53,915 nt of DNA. Origin: Pedobacter sp. ASV19 (lineage in GTDB: Bacteria > Bacteroidota > Bacteroidia > Sphingobacteriales > Sphingobacteriaceae). Numbering within the stretch: the first letter of the stretch is position 1; each line of letters begins with the position of its first letter. The stretch lies in contig NZ_JAELTV010000003.1 in the NCBI RefSeq assembly GCF_016429005.1, forward strand, positions 1-53,915, given 5' to 3'. Position numbers and translations under genes: made by a program. The notes below the pieces were generated by a model that searched no databases, was not told the origin of the DNA, and worked only from the letters and a program-made list of their open reading frames with translations. This document shows positions 9,734 to 19,100 of this stretch, piece after piece.

Positions 9734-10222
9734 TTAAGGTTCTACAGTGCTTACGGTGAGCCCAGCATCGCTGATTTCCTGTAAAGGATTGTCCCTCATG
9801 TTCTGCTCCATCACCAGTTCATATTTCCCCGCAGCGGGAAAATGATACTGAGTCAGCAAAGGAAAGGTATAAGTAAATAAATTACCCGAGCCCGAACCGA
9901 GCCATTGCCCATCAGCTTGGGCCAGTTTAAAGCCATACCTACGGGTTACTTTTTTACCCCCGGCTGGTTTAAGGTGAAATAAGATGTAAATATTCGAATA
10001 CCTGTAATCTGCAGTATGTCGCAATCTGAAAAAGATATTATAGGCTTTCGCCGGATCTTTAATGTCAACGGTTGCACTCACCTTATTGATATAACTCCAC
10101 CTGTGCTGGTCCATAGACACATTCAGGTCAGTGACATTATTGGTGGTGCAACCGCTCCATAAAACGACCGCCAGTAAAGCGATACTCCATAAAGAAAAAA
10201 CCAGGGATTTATTCTGCTTCAT
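9734..10222 (-). CDS. gldH: Gliding motility lipoprotein GldH
   Basis: A 162-residue lipoprotein of the GldH family, one of the gliding/type IX secretion-associated lipoproteins of Bacteroidota. The signal peptide ends in LWSGC with lipidated Cys25. The mature part has the family pattern VSMDQHRWSY near the start and YELVMEQNMRDNPL near the end. Its start overlaps the end of ricT by 14 bp, indicating translational coupling in the holB-ricT-gldH operon, an order that recurs in this phylum. Presence of gldH does not prove surface gliding; many non-gliding members keep it. Confidence 0.93.
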   Translation of the reverse strand: MKQNKSLVFSLWSIALLAVVLWSGCTTNNVTDLNVSMDQHRWSYINKVSATVDIKDPAKAYNIFFRLRHTADYRYSNIYILFHLKPAGGKKVTRRYGFKLAQADGQWLGSGSGNLFTYTFPLLTQYHFPAAGKYELVMEQNMRDNPLQEISDAGLTVSTVEP

Positions 10223-11684
10223 TTTTGGGTTTATCCGATGAGGGCTTGTTACGTCTGCGGTTATTTCTATTCCTGTTCCTGCTCGCTGAAGGCTGACCTG
10301 TTGCAGCCGGAGTTTGCCCTGCTACTGCTGGATCTACAGGCCCTTTAACTGGTTTTTGACCCTCTCCCGGTGCTTTTTTAGGCTGTTCCGGTCTTCTGTT
10401 CTCTTGCTTTTTAACCTGATCTGGCTTTTTACCCTGTTCAGGTTTCTTGCCCTGCTCTGGTTTTTTACCTAGTTCAGGCTTATTTTTTGCCTGTTGCTGT
10501 TGTGCAGGACGTCCGGCTTTCTCCGGTCTGTTGTTGTTATTGTTTCTCTGGCCACCGTTCTTTTGGCGGTTGCCTTGTTTTCTCTTCTCGTCCAAACGGG
10601 TCAGGCTATCCTGTCCAACCACGTTTTCATAATCATGTACCTTTTCAACCACGGCTGCTGTAGCCAGGAAAACAGCCTCTTCTTTTAAATTGACTGGTTT
10701 CTGACCTTTTTTATTCATGGCCATGATCTCTTTTACACGATCTACTTTCAAAGGGATCCAGTCTTCCTGATTGGCATAACTGAACCACATCACTTTTTTA
10801 AAGATGTCTGTTTTCTGGTGACGTGCCACACCAACTTCAGTATGCAAACTGTCAATTCTATCCGGAATGTCTTTCAGGGCATCCAGGTAAGTATCCAGTT
10901 CATAGTTCAGGCAGCATTTCAGCTTACCACACTGGCCGGCAAGTTTTAAGGTGTTGAGAGACAGGTTCTGGTACCTGGCCGCAGCTGTAGATACCGTTTT
11001 AAAATTCGTAAGCCAGGTAGAGCAGCACAGTTCGCGTCCGCAGGAGCCGATTCCACCAAGTCTTCCGGCTTCCTGACGCATCCCGATCTGGCGCATTTCG
11101 ATCCTGATCCTGAAGGTTTCCGCCATTTTTTTAATCAGCTCCCTGAAATCCACACGACCCTCTGCCGTATAGAAGAAAGTCGCTTTGGTCTTATCCCCCT
11201 GGTAATCCACATCACTGATTTTCATCGATAAACGAAGGTCTAAAGCCAGTTTACGGGCCTTATGCATCGTTTCCCATTCCATATCCTTGGCCACCTTCCA
11301 TTTCTCCACATCGGCTTCCGTTGCCTTACGGTAAACTTTTCGGGTCACCTGGTCCATATTGGTTTTACGACGTTTCATTTGCGTCCTCACCAGTTCACCG
11401 GTTAAAGAAACATGACCGATATCGTAGCCTCCGGTTGGCCCTTCAACGGCGATCAGTTCGCCAATCTCCAGGTATATATTGTCGCTGTTCAGGAAAAATT
11501 CTTTCCTTGCGCCTTTAAATTTAACTTCGATAACCGGGAAAGGAGCATAATTTGATGGCATATCCAAATTAGACAGCCAATCGTATACTTCCATTTTGCC
11601 GCATCCACCGGTAAGGCATGAGCCATTACTTTTGCAGCCTGCAGGGGCACAACCGCCACCCGTCGAACAACTTCCACATCCCAT
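10209..11684 (-). CDS. ricT: RicT/PSP1-domain regulatory iron-sulfur protein
   Basis: A 491-residue PSP1-domain protein of the RicT (YaaT) family, which in Bacillus forms an iron-sulfur complex affecting RNA processing and development; the role in Bacteroidota is not established. A Cys-rich N-terminus carries Cys at 3, 6, 12, 17, 23 and 28. The PSP1 core lies at about 50-270 and contains conserved CGRELCC (Cys215, 220, 221) and CGKLKCC (Cys252, 257, 258). The tail from about 375 is low-complexity, Lys/Gln/Pro/Asn-rich and highly basic, with tandem KKPEQG-like units coded at roughly 10404-10480. Such a tail may bind RNA or ribosomes (inference). It starts 1 bp after the holB stop and overlaps gldH at its end. 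Confidence 0.93.
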   Translation of the reverse strand: MGCGSCSTGGGCAPAGCKSNGSCLTGGCGKMEVYDWLSNLDMPSNYAPFPVIEVKFKGARKEFFLNSDNIYLEIGELIAVEGPTGGYDIGHVSLTGELVRTQMKRRKTNMDQVTRKVYRKATEADVEKWKVAKDMEWETMHKARKLALDLRLSMKISDVDYQGDKTKATFFYTAEGRVDFRELIKKMAETFRIRIEMRQIGMRQEAGRLGGIGSCGRELCCSTWLTNFKTVSTAAARYQNLSLNTLKLAGQCGKLKCCLNYELDTYLDALKDIPDRIDSLHTEVGVARHQKTDIFKKVMWFSYANQEDWIPLKVDRVKEIMAMNKKGQKPVNLKEEAVFLATAAVVEKVHDYENVVGQDSLTRLDEKRKQGNRQKNGGQRNNNNNRPEKAGRPAQQQQAKNKPELGKKPEQGKKPEQGKKPDQVKKQENRRPEQPKKAPGEGQKPVKGPVDPAVAGQTPAATGQPSASRNRNRNNRRRNKPSSDKPKNEAE

Positions 11685-11685
11685 A

Positions 11686-12834
11686 TTAACTATATATATA
11701 TTGAGTCCCTTTCGGGAGCGTTTTAAACTTAATTATTTTGACTAGCTGTAAAGATACATCTAAAAACAGAATTTTAGGATTTGCATTCCTTTCTATATGA
11801 TAATGCGCCAGTTCCAATTCAGAAATGATGGCCTCAGCCATATTTAAAGTCAGTACATGTGCAGATAATTTTTTTGCAGTGTCCATGGTCCTTGCCGGAA
11901 GTTTCACCAGATCTTCTGCTCCGCTCAGCAGCAAACTGCATTCTCTGAGAAAGCTGATCCCATATTTCAGGAAGTTCTTTTGGTTTTCCCTTCCCCAGCC
12001 AGCGGCCTGCTCTGTAAAACCGATCAGGTCCAGCACCCGGTTTCCATAGCCCATCCGCAGCCACTCCGCAAATTTATCGGCGTGATCGTTCTGGGTATGC
12101 TCCACCAGCAATTTGGCCTCTATTAAATTCCCGTCGGCCAGAAAACTATATTCAGTAGCTAGCTGCTGGCTCAATCCATGTTTTTCCACCAGGTAATTTT
12201 CTATAGTCCCATCCGGTAATTTAGGGATTTTTACGATTTGAGTCCTGGACAGCAGGGTAGACAAAATTTGTTCCTGGTTATTTGCCACCAGGATAAACAA
12301 GGTGTTTTTAGGTGGTTCCTCAATAATTTTAAGCAGGGAATTTCCTTCTTTATCCAGAAATTCGGGAAGCCACATGATCAGCACTTTTGTTTCCCCTTCA
12401 AAAGCTTTATAACTTAATTTTTTGATGATGTCATGACATTCGGCAATATTGATATTGGCCTGTTTGTTCTCTGCATTTAGTTTGGAGCGCCAGATGTCGA
12501 GGTCAAAATAGGGATCTTCGAGCAGCATACTTCTCCATTCATCCAGCACATCAACCGCTATTCTAACGTCTTTTGACGCAAAGAAAGGATAGGAAAAGTG
12601 AAGATCGGGATGGATATAACGCTCATATTTTCTGCAGGAAGAGCATACGCCACAACTGTCTGCCGGGGTTTTATCCAGGCAATTGATGTATTGTGCATAG
12701 GCAATAGCCAATGGCAATGCCCCACTGCCATCACAGGAAAGAAAGAGCTGTGCATGGCTCACCCTATTCTCTGCAACAGTTTGCAACAACTGTTCTTTTA
12801 TAGCTTCTTGTCCGGTAATCTCTTTGAATTGCAT
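11686..12834 (-). CDS. holB: DNA polymerase III delta' subunit (clamp-loader ATPase fold)
   Basis: A 382-residue clamp-loader subunit acting in loading of the sliding clamp at replication forks. It opens MQFKEITGQEAIKEQL and has a zinc module with Cys52, 61, 64 and 67 (ADSCGVCSSC). The P-loop position reads CDGSGALPLA and lacks the Lys-Thr of a working Walker A, consistent with delta' proteins that do not hydrolyse ATP. LLKIIEEPP and LLSRTQI follow. A TTG start three codons upstream is possible, but the ATG at 12834 matches the family and lies just after a TATTTTG box that could be the -7 element. It is the first gene of the holB-ricT-gldH operon. Confidence 0.93.
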   Translation of the reverse strand: MQFKEITGQEAIKEQLLQTVAENRVSHAQLFLSCDGSGALPLAIAYAQYINCLDKTPADSCGVCSSCRKYERYIHPDLHFSYPFFASKDVRIAVDVLDEWRSMLLEDPYFDLDIWRSKLNAENKQANINIAECHDIIKKLSYKAFEGETKVLIMWLPEFLDKEGNSLLKIIEEPPKNTLFILVANNQEQILSTLLSRTQIVKIPKLPDGTIENYLVEKHGLSQQLATEYSFLADGNLIEAKLLVEHTQNDHADKFAEWLRMGYGNRVLDLIGFTEQAAGWGRENQKNFLKYGISFLRECSLLLSGAEDLVKLPARTMDTAKKLSAHVLTLNMAEAIISELELAHYHIERNANPKILFLDVSLQLVKIIKFKTLPKGTQYIYS

Positions 12835-12980
12835 TGGGTGCAAAATAGTGATTTTTTAAGATATTTCAGCCCTACCTTGATTTGCTCCATTTAAAGACCT
12901 GTCCCGCCATGGTGACTAAAACCTGCTTTATTCTTTTTGTTCATTATGCCAGAAAAAAAGGTTATCCCTTTTTTGATTCC

Positions 12981-12988
12981 TAGTTTTG
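12981..12988 (+). promoter_or_regulatory. Candidate -7 promoter element for the lipid/PKS operon
   Basis: TAGTTTTG fits the Bacteroidota TAnnTTTG consensus and is the only full match seen in this gap on the plus strand. It would start transcription near 12994 and leave a leader of about 200 nt containing the inverted repeat at 13078-13172. No clear -33 TTTG lies at the expected distance, so the call is tentative. Confidence 0.3.
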
Positions 12989-13077
12989 TTATTATAAAAG
13001 CACAGGACAAACACGATTAACTGTTTTTCTAAAAATTTGGTAACAATTATTTAACACGCCCTGTTTTTTTTCTAACG

Positions 13078-13172
13078 TTAAGGTGTTTTTATTAAAAATC
13101 CTGCTGTTTTTCGCCAGAAAAAAACACAACACCTTGAACTATTGCTCTAAAATCCCTATAAAAACACCTTAA
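13078..13172. repeat. 15-bp perfect inverted repeat upstream of the PKS operon
   Basis: TTAAGGTGTTTTTAT at 13078-13092 recurs as its exact reverse complement at 13158-13172, 24 bp before the start codon of the first PKS gene. A third, partial copy (AACACCTT) lies at 13128-13135. The arms are 65 bp apart, suiting either paired binding sites for a repressor or a long-range leader hairpin. No regulator gene is present in the operon. Confidence 0.6.
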
Positions 13173-13196
13173 AAACCTACAAAATCCTCCCTACTC

Positions 13197-16100
13197 ATGA
13201 AAACCCCATTGATAATCGGAATAACGCCCTTTGAAAAACCGGATCTATCACTCGTACTTGCTCTTGAAAAAGCAGGTGCTTTTCCCGTTCTTCATTTAGG
13301 TAGAAACCTGGAACTGGCCCAGGAGGCCCTGGAACAGCTGGCTGCAACATCTTCTGCCGGTTTTGGTATCTGTTTCGGCAGTGCTGACCTTAAAGGTTTA
13401 AATTTACTCCCTAAAACACAGCTGGTTATTGCACCTTATGGCCTGAATATCTCCAGGCAACAAGGCACTAAATTGTTTTATCAGATACACAATCTGGCAG
13501 AAGCCCGGAATGCCCAGGCAGAAAAGGCGGATGGAATCATCGTAAAAGGTAACGAAGGTGCAGGCCTGGTGGGCTATGAATCTTCTTATATTTTGTTCCA
13601 GCGGGTCATCCAGGAAATTAAGGATATCCCGGTCTATGTTCAGGGAGGCGTGGGTAGTCATACCGCCGCTGCGTTAGTGGCTTGCGGGGCTGCAGGTGTC
13701 GTGCTGGACAGTCAGCTGGCCTTGTTTCCGGAATGTACTGCTCCGGCTGCCATCAAACAGGTCTGTGAAAAACTCAATGGTAACGAAACCAAGCTGATCG
13801 GTCGTTACAGGGTACTGGCACGTCCAAACTCTCCTGCACTGCCAGAGGAGGTGTCTGAAGAAACACTCCTCACTTATTTTAATGATTTTGACCTGGAGAA
13901 GAGTTACCTCTCAATGGGACAAGACATTGCACTGGCTACAGACCTGGTCGCACGCTATAGAAAGCTGGATAAAATGGTCTTTGGATTTAAGGAAGCCATC
14001 TACGGTCACCTGAACCAGGCCAAATCCTTAAATGTGATCCGTCCTGATAATGCACTGGCACAGGATCTTCAGATCACCTACCCCATCGCACAAGGTCCAA
14101 TGACCCGGGTAAGTGATGTGGCTCCTTTTGCCCAGGCCGTAGGAGAAGCGGGTGCTTTACCTTTTATTGCCTTGTCTTTGCTCAAGGGCCAGCAGGCCAG
14201 AGAACTGATCCGGGAAACCAAACAACGTTCCGGCAACCGTCCCTGGGGTGTAGGCATCCTGGGTTTTGCACCGGCCGAATTACGCGAAGAACAATTAGAA
14301 TACATTAAAGCAGAAATGCCGCCGGTGGTCCTTATTGCCGGAGGAAGGCCTTCTCAGGCTAAACCTCTGGAAAAATTAGGCATCAAAACTTTTCTTCATG
14401 TGCCTTCGGTATCGCTGCTGGACATGTTCCTGAAAGAGGGCGCCCGGAGGTTTGTATTTGAGGGCCGCGAATGCGGTGGCCATGTGGGGCCATTGTCTAG
14501 TATGGTGCTCTGGGAAAAACAAATAGAAAGGCTGCTTCTGGAGGATAAACCCGAAGAAATCAGTGTTTTCTTTGCTGGGGGCATCCACGATGCGCTATCC
14601 TCTGCTTTTGTTGCCGTCCTATCTGCTTCTATCGCTGCCAAAGGGGTAAAGGTAGGCGTACTGATGGGTACTGCTTACTTATATACCAAAGAAGCTGTAC
14701 AGACCGGGGCTATCCGGGAGCAGTTCCAGGAGCAGGCTTGTCAATCTGATGACACCGTATTGCTGGAAACCGCGCCGGGTCACGAGACCCGTTGTTTGAA
14801 TTCAAATTTTGCCTTGTTCTTTAACCAGGAGAAACAACGGCTCCTGAAAGCTGGTGTAGATAAAAAAGAAATCTGGGCCAAACTGGAAACCTTAAATGTG
14901 GGCCGTTTGCGTATCGCCGCGAAAGGAATTGAACGTCAGGGCGACCAACTGGTGGCTATTGACGAGCAAGGCCAGCTGAACCTGGGTATGTACATGATTG
15001 GTCAGGTAGCTGCGATGTGGAATAAGGTAATTTCCATCCTTGACCTGCACAAAGATGTAGCAGAAGGAAACTATACCTATATAAAGGAAGCCCTGCTTCC
15101 TGCTCCTCCCGAAGCCAAAGAGAAATCCCTCCATGTCGCTATTGTGGGGATGGCCTGTATTTTTCCGGGTGCAAAAAACATAGAAGAATACTGGAGGAAT
15201 ATTGTACTGGGACAGGACGCCGTAACAGAAGTGCCCGATGAGCGTTGGAACAAACAGCTGTATTACAATCCGGAATCTACTGCCGGCGATATGTCTCATT
15301 CCAAATGGGGCGGCTTTATTCCTAAAATAGATTTCGACCCGCTGGAATATGGCATTCCACCGCAATCGCTGGCTGCGATAGAACCCACCCAACTCCTGAG
15401 TTTAATGGTAGCCAAACAGGCGATGGAAAATGCCGGCTATACAGACGGGAACTTCAATGCGGACAATGTCTCGGTGATCATCGGTGCCGAAGGCGGAAAT
15501 GACCTGGCCAACAGTTATAGCTTCAGAGGATTTTACAAACAGGTTTTTGGAGAAATGCCCGAGGAACTGGATGCTGCCCTGCCTAAAACAACGGAAGATT
15601 CCTTTCCTGGGATTTTAGCCAATGTGATCTCGGGGCGCATCACCAACCGTTTGAACCTGGGGGGAAGAAACTTTACGGTTGATGCCGCCTGTGCCTCTTC
15701 ACTGGCTGCCCTTGACCTGGCCTGCCAGGAACTGTTTCTAGAGAAATCAGATATGGTGCTGGCGGGTGGAGCAGACCTCCATAACGGAATTAACGACTAC
15801 CTGATGTTTTCCAGCACGCATGCACTCTCCCGTAAAGGCAGGTGTGCCACTTTTGATGCAGAGGCAGATGGCATTGCCCTTGGCGAAGGGGTAGCCATGC
15901 TGGTCTTGAAACGTGAAGAAGATGCCATCCGGGATGGCGATAAAATATATGCAGTGATACAGGGTATTGGTGGTTCCAGTGATGGAAAAAGCCTGGGCCT
16001 TACTGCCCCAAGAAAATCCGGACAGGTGAAAGCTCTGGCCCGGGCCTATGATCAGGCAGGGATTTCTCCTGCTGTCCTTGGCCTGGTAGAAGCCCATGGA

Positions 16101-19100
16101 ACAGGCACAGTAGTGGGGGATAAGACAGAACTCAGTGCTTTGACCGATATGCTGAACCAATCCGGGGCCCTCGCTGGCCAAACCCACCTGGGCTCTGTAA
16201 AAACACAGATCGGACACACCAAATGTGCTGCTGGCCTGGCGGGCCTGATCAAAGCCACTCTGGCTGTATATCATGGGGTAAAGCCTCCGACCATCCACCT
16301 CAAAAATCCAAACAGTTATTATAATCCGGCCACCAGTCCTTTTGCATTCCATACGGAGGCAGGCTTATGGATGGAAGAAAAACGCTATGCGGGCGTCAGC
16401 GCCTTTGGTTTTGGCGGCACCAATTTTCATGCAGTGATTGAAAGTGGTCCTGCAGCAAAGTCTTCAGCGGTGTTACAATCCTGGCCATCGGAGCTTTTTG
16501 TGTTCAGAGGAAATACCTATGAAGAAGCCAGTGCACAGTTGGGGGCAGTAAAGACCTTGCTGGAAGGAAATGACAACATCAGTTTAAAAGACATTGCCTT
16601 TAGCCTGGCCACAGCGAGCAGCAAACCCGTGCAACTGAGCATTGTGGCCGACAGGGATGAAGACCTGATCATGAAAATTGACCTGGCTTTATCTGGCGTA
16701 GAAAGCAAGGATACCTATATCACCCGGAAAAAGGAGGGCAAAGTGGCCTTTATGTTCCCCGGCCAGGGCAGTCAGCGGATCAATATGGCCAGAGATCTTT
16801 TTGTGATTTTTCCAGCCATGCGCAGTCTATTAAAAGGCCATGGCGAATACGAACAAGTATTGTTTCCGAATGCGGTGTTTAACGACGCTGCCCTGAAGGC
16901 ACAAAAAGAACGGATCAAAGATACCAGGATGGCCCAGCCGCTGTTGGGTATTGTTGATCTGGCCATTGCCAATTTCCTGAAAGACCTGGGTATAGAACCG
17001 GATATGGTGGCCGGACACAGTTACGGAGAACTTCCGGCCTTATGTTTTGCCGGTGCTTTTGACACAGACCAGCTGGTCCATCTGAGCGAACAACGGGCCA
17101 GGGCTATCCTGGAGGCTGTAGAAGGTGAAGACACCGGCGCGATGATCGCAGTGAGCTGCAAAGAAGAAGACATCAATAAATTTATAGATGGGCAGCAGGA
17201 TGTATATGCCGTTAATTTCAATTCGCCTGGACAGCTGGTTTTGGCAGGAACAACGCCTGCGATAGAAAAACTGAGCGAGACCTTGAAAACAGCCAAACTT
17301 TCTTTTAAACGTCTGGAAGTGGCCTGTGCTTTTCACAGCCCGATTGTTGCCCGGTCTAAAGAACTTTATAAGGAAGTTCTGGATAAGATTTCTTTCCATA
17401 CCCTGGAACGCCCGGTTTGGTCAAATACCACAGCAGGCCTGTACCCGGTCAAGGGGGAGGAAGTAAAGCAAAGACTGTGTGAACATCTGGTTAAACCTGT
17501 AAAATTCGTAGAGCAGGTACAGCAAATGTATGCCGACGGAGCCAGGATCTTTATAGAGGTGGGTCCGGGCAAGGTTTTAAGTGCCTTGGCGAAAAACTGT
17601 TTGGGTAAAGAAGAATTGCTGCTTCATGCGGAAGACAATGGACACAATAAGATCACACACTTGCTTTGCACCATTGCGGATTATATGGCTACAGGTCGTC
17701 CGGTCCGCCTGGAGAAACTGTTTGAAGGCCGCGATGCCCGCTTACTGGATCTCGGACAACCGGATCAATACAAGAAAAAACCCTCCGTATGGATTGTAGA
17801 TGGTCAGCATGCTGTTCCTTCTACAGGGAAATTGCCCGCCTATGGTGCTTTACCCATCACAGAACCTTTGAAGATGAAAGATACACCCCTTAAAAAAGAA
17901 ACGATATATATACCATCGAATCCTGCCGAACAAATGATGCAGGAATACCTGAACACCATGAAGATGATGATCCAGTCTCAGAGAGATGTGATGCTCTCTT
18001 TCCTGGGTCAGAACCCTTCGGCTGGCCAGCCTGCTTTTTTCCAGCAGGCACCGCAAATCCAGCAGGCGGCCAATAAAATTGAAGCGCCTCAAAGACAAAG
18101 CCCGGCCACTGCGAGTTCTGCTCCGCAACCAACCGTTGCACAGCCTGCATCGCCGTCAAAAAACCTGGATGTTAAACTGGTCTTGCTGCAGGTGGTGAGT
18201 GATAAAACCGGCTATCCGCAGGAAATGCTGGGCATGGAAATGGATCTGGAAGCAGATTTAAGTATAGATTCCATTAAGCGTATGGAGATCATCGGTGCTT
18301 TAAGAACAGCACTGGGTGGCTTTAGTACAAGTGATGAAAACGCAGACCTTTTTATGGAGCAGCTGGCAGGCATTAAAACTCTGAACGGTCTTGTCCACTG
18401 GATTAAAGAACATGCGCAGACCAGCCCGCAGGAACAGACGGAAGCCATTGAGCCAAACGCTACATTGGCTTTCAGCAAAAAAGAACTGACCGGGGTGCTA
18501 TTGGCGATAGTGAGTGAAAAAACAGGTTATCCGCAGGATATGCTTGGCCTTGACCTGGATTTGGAAGCAGATTTAAGTATTGACTCCATTAAGCGTATGG
18601 AGATCATTGGCGAACTGAAAGTAAAGATCGGTTTTAACCAGGGAGAAGATGCCGATGAAAACATCATGGAGAAACTGGCGTCCATCAAAAGCCTGAACGG
18701 ATTGGCAGACTGGATTTCGGAGTCGGGCACAGAAGCATCTGAAGAAAGCTCCGGTAAAAAGGAAAGTTTGTCCAGGCTCCGTTTTGAGCTGATTCCTTCG
18801 GAACTCCTGAATGCAGAACCCTCCGGACTCCGCGGTCTTCGCTTTGCGGTAACGGATGATCAGGGTACACAAGCACCCGCAATCAAAAGTCTATTTGAAC
18901 AACATGGCGCAGTAGTCGATATTGTTGGCTTAAATGATCCTTTAACAGGCTACCAGGGCATCATCCTGCTGAACTTATTTTCTGCACCTAAAAAGAACAG
19001 TCTGATCGACCATCTGGGCATGATTAAGTCGATTGACCTGGAGGAACTGAAATGGGTGTATTTAATCTCCGATACCAAAGGCCATTGGAACGAAGGTTCT

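Larger units (their letters stand above)
12835..13196. other. Gene-free regulatory region before the lipid/PKS operon
   Basis: These 362 bp separate holB (leaving leftward) from the PKS-type operon (leaving rightward) and contain no convincing coding frame. The stretch is AT-rich with many homopolymer A/T runs. It holds an AT-rich hairpin at 12954-12974 (AAAAAAGG and CCTTTTTT around a 5-base loop), a TAGTTTTG box at 12981-12988, a duplicated GCCAGAAAAAAA string (near 12948 and 13113), and the 15-bp inverted repeat described separately. It must contain the promoters of both divergent units. Confidence 0.7.

Noticed and set aside
10404-10495. Possible tandem-repeat mobile or CRISPR-like array
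   Set aside because: The repeats are in-frame KKPEQG-like codons in the RicT tail, with no spacer structure and no cas genes.
12954-12974. An intrinsic terminator upstream of the PKS operon
   Set aside because: The stem is almost all A-T with only two G-C pairs, and no rightward gene lies before it. It is recorded only as part of the intergenic region.
14892-15392. A 166-codon minus-strand frame inside PKS gene A
   Set aside because: It is antisense to the end of the NPD region and the start of the KS, with no recognisable domain or start signal.
15747-16352. A 201-codon open frame on the minus strand inside the first KS
   Set aside because: It lies wholly opposite conserved KS sequence including His967 and His1007 and has no family resemblance; such antisense frames are common in GC-richer coding DNA.
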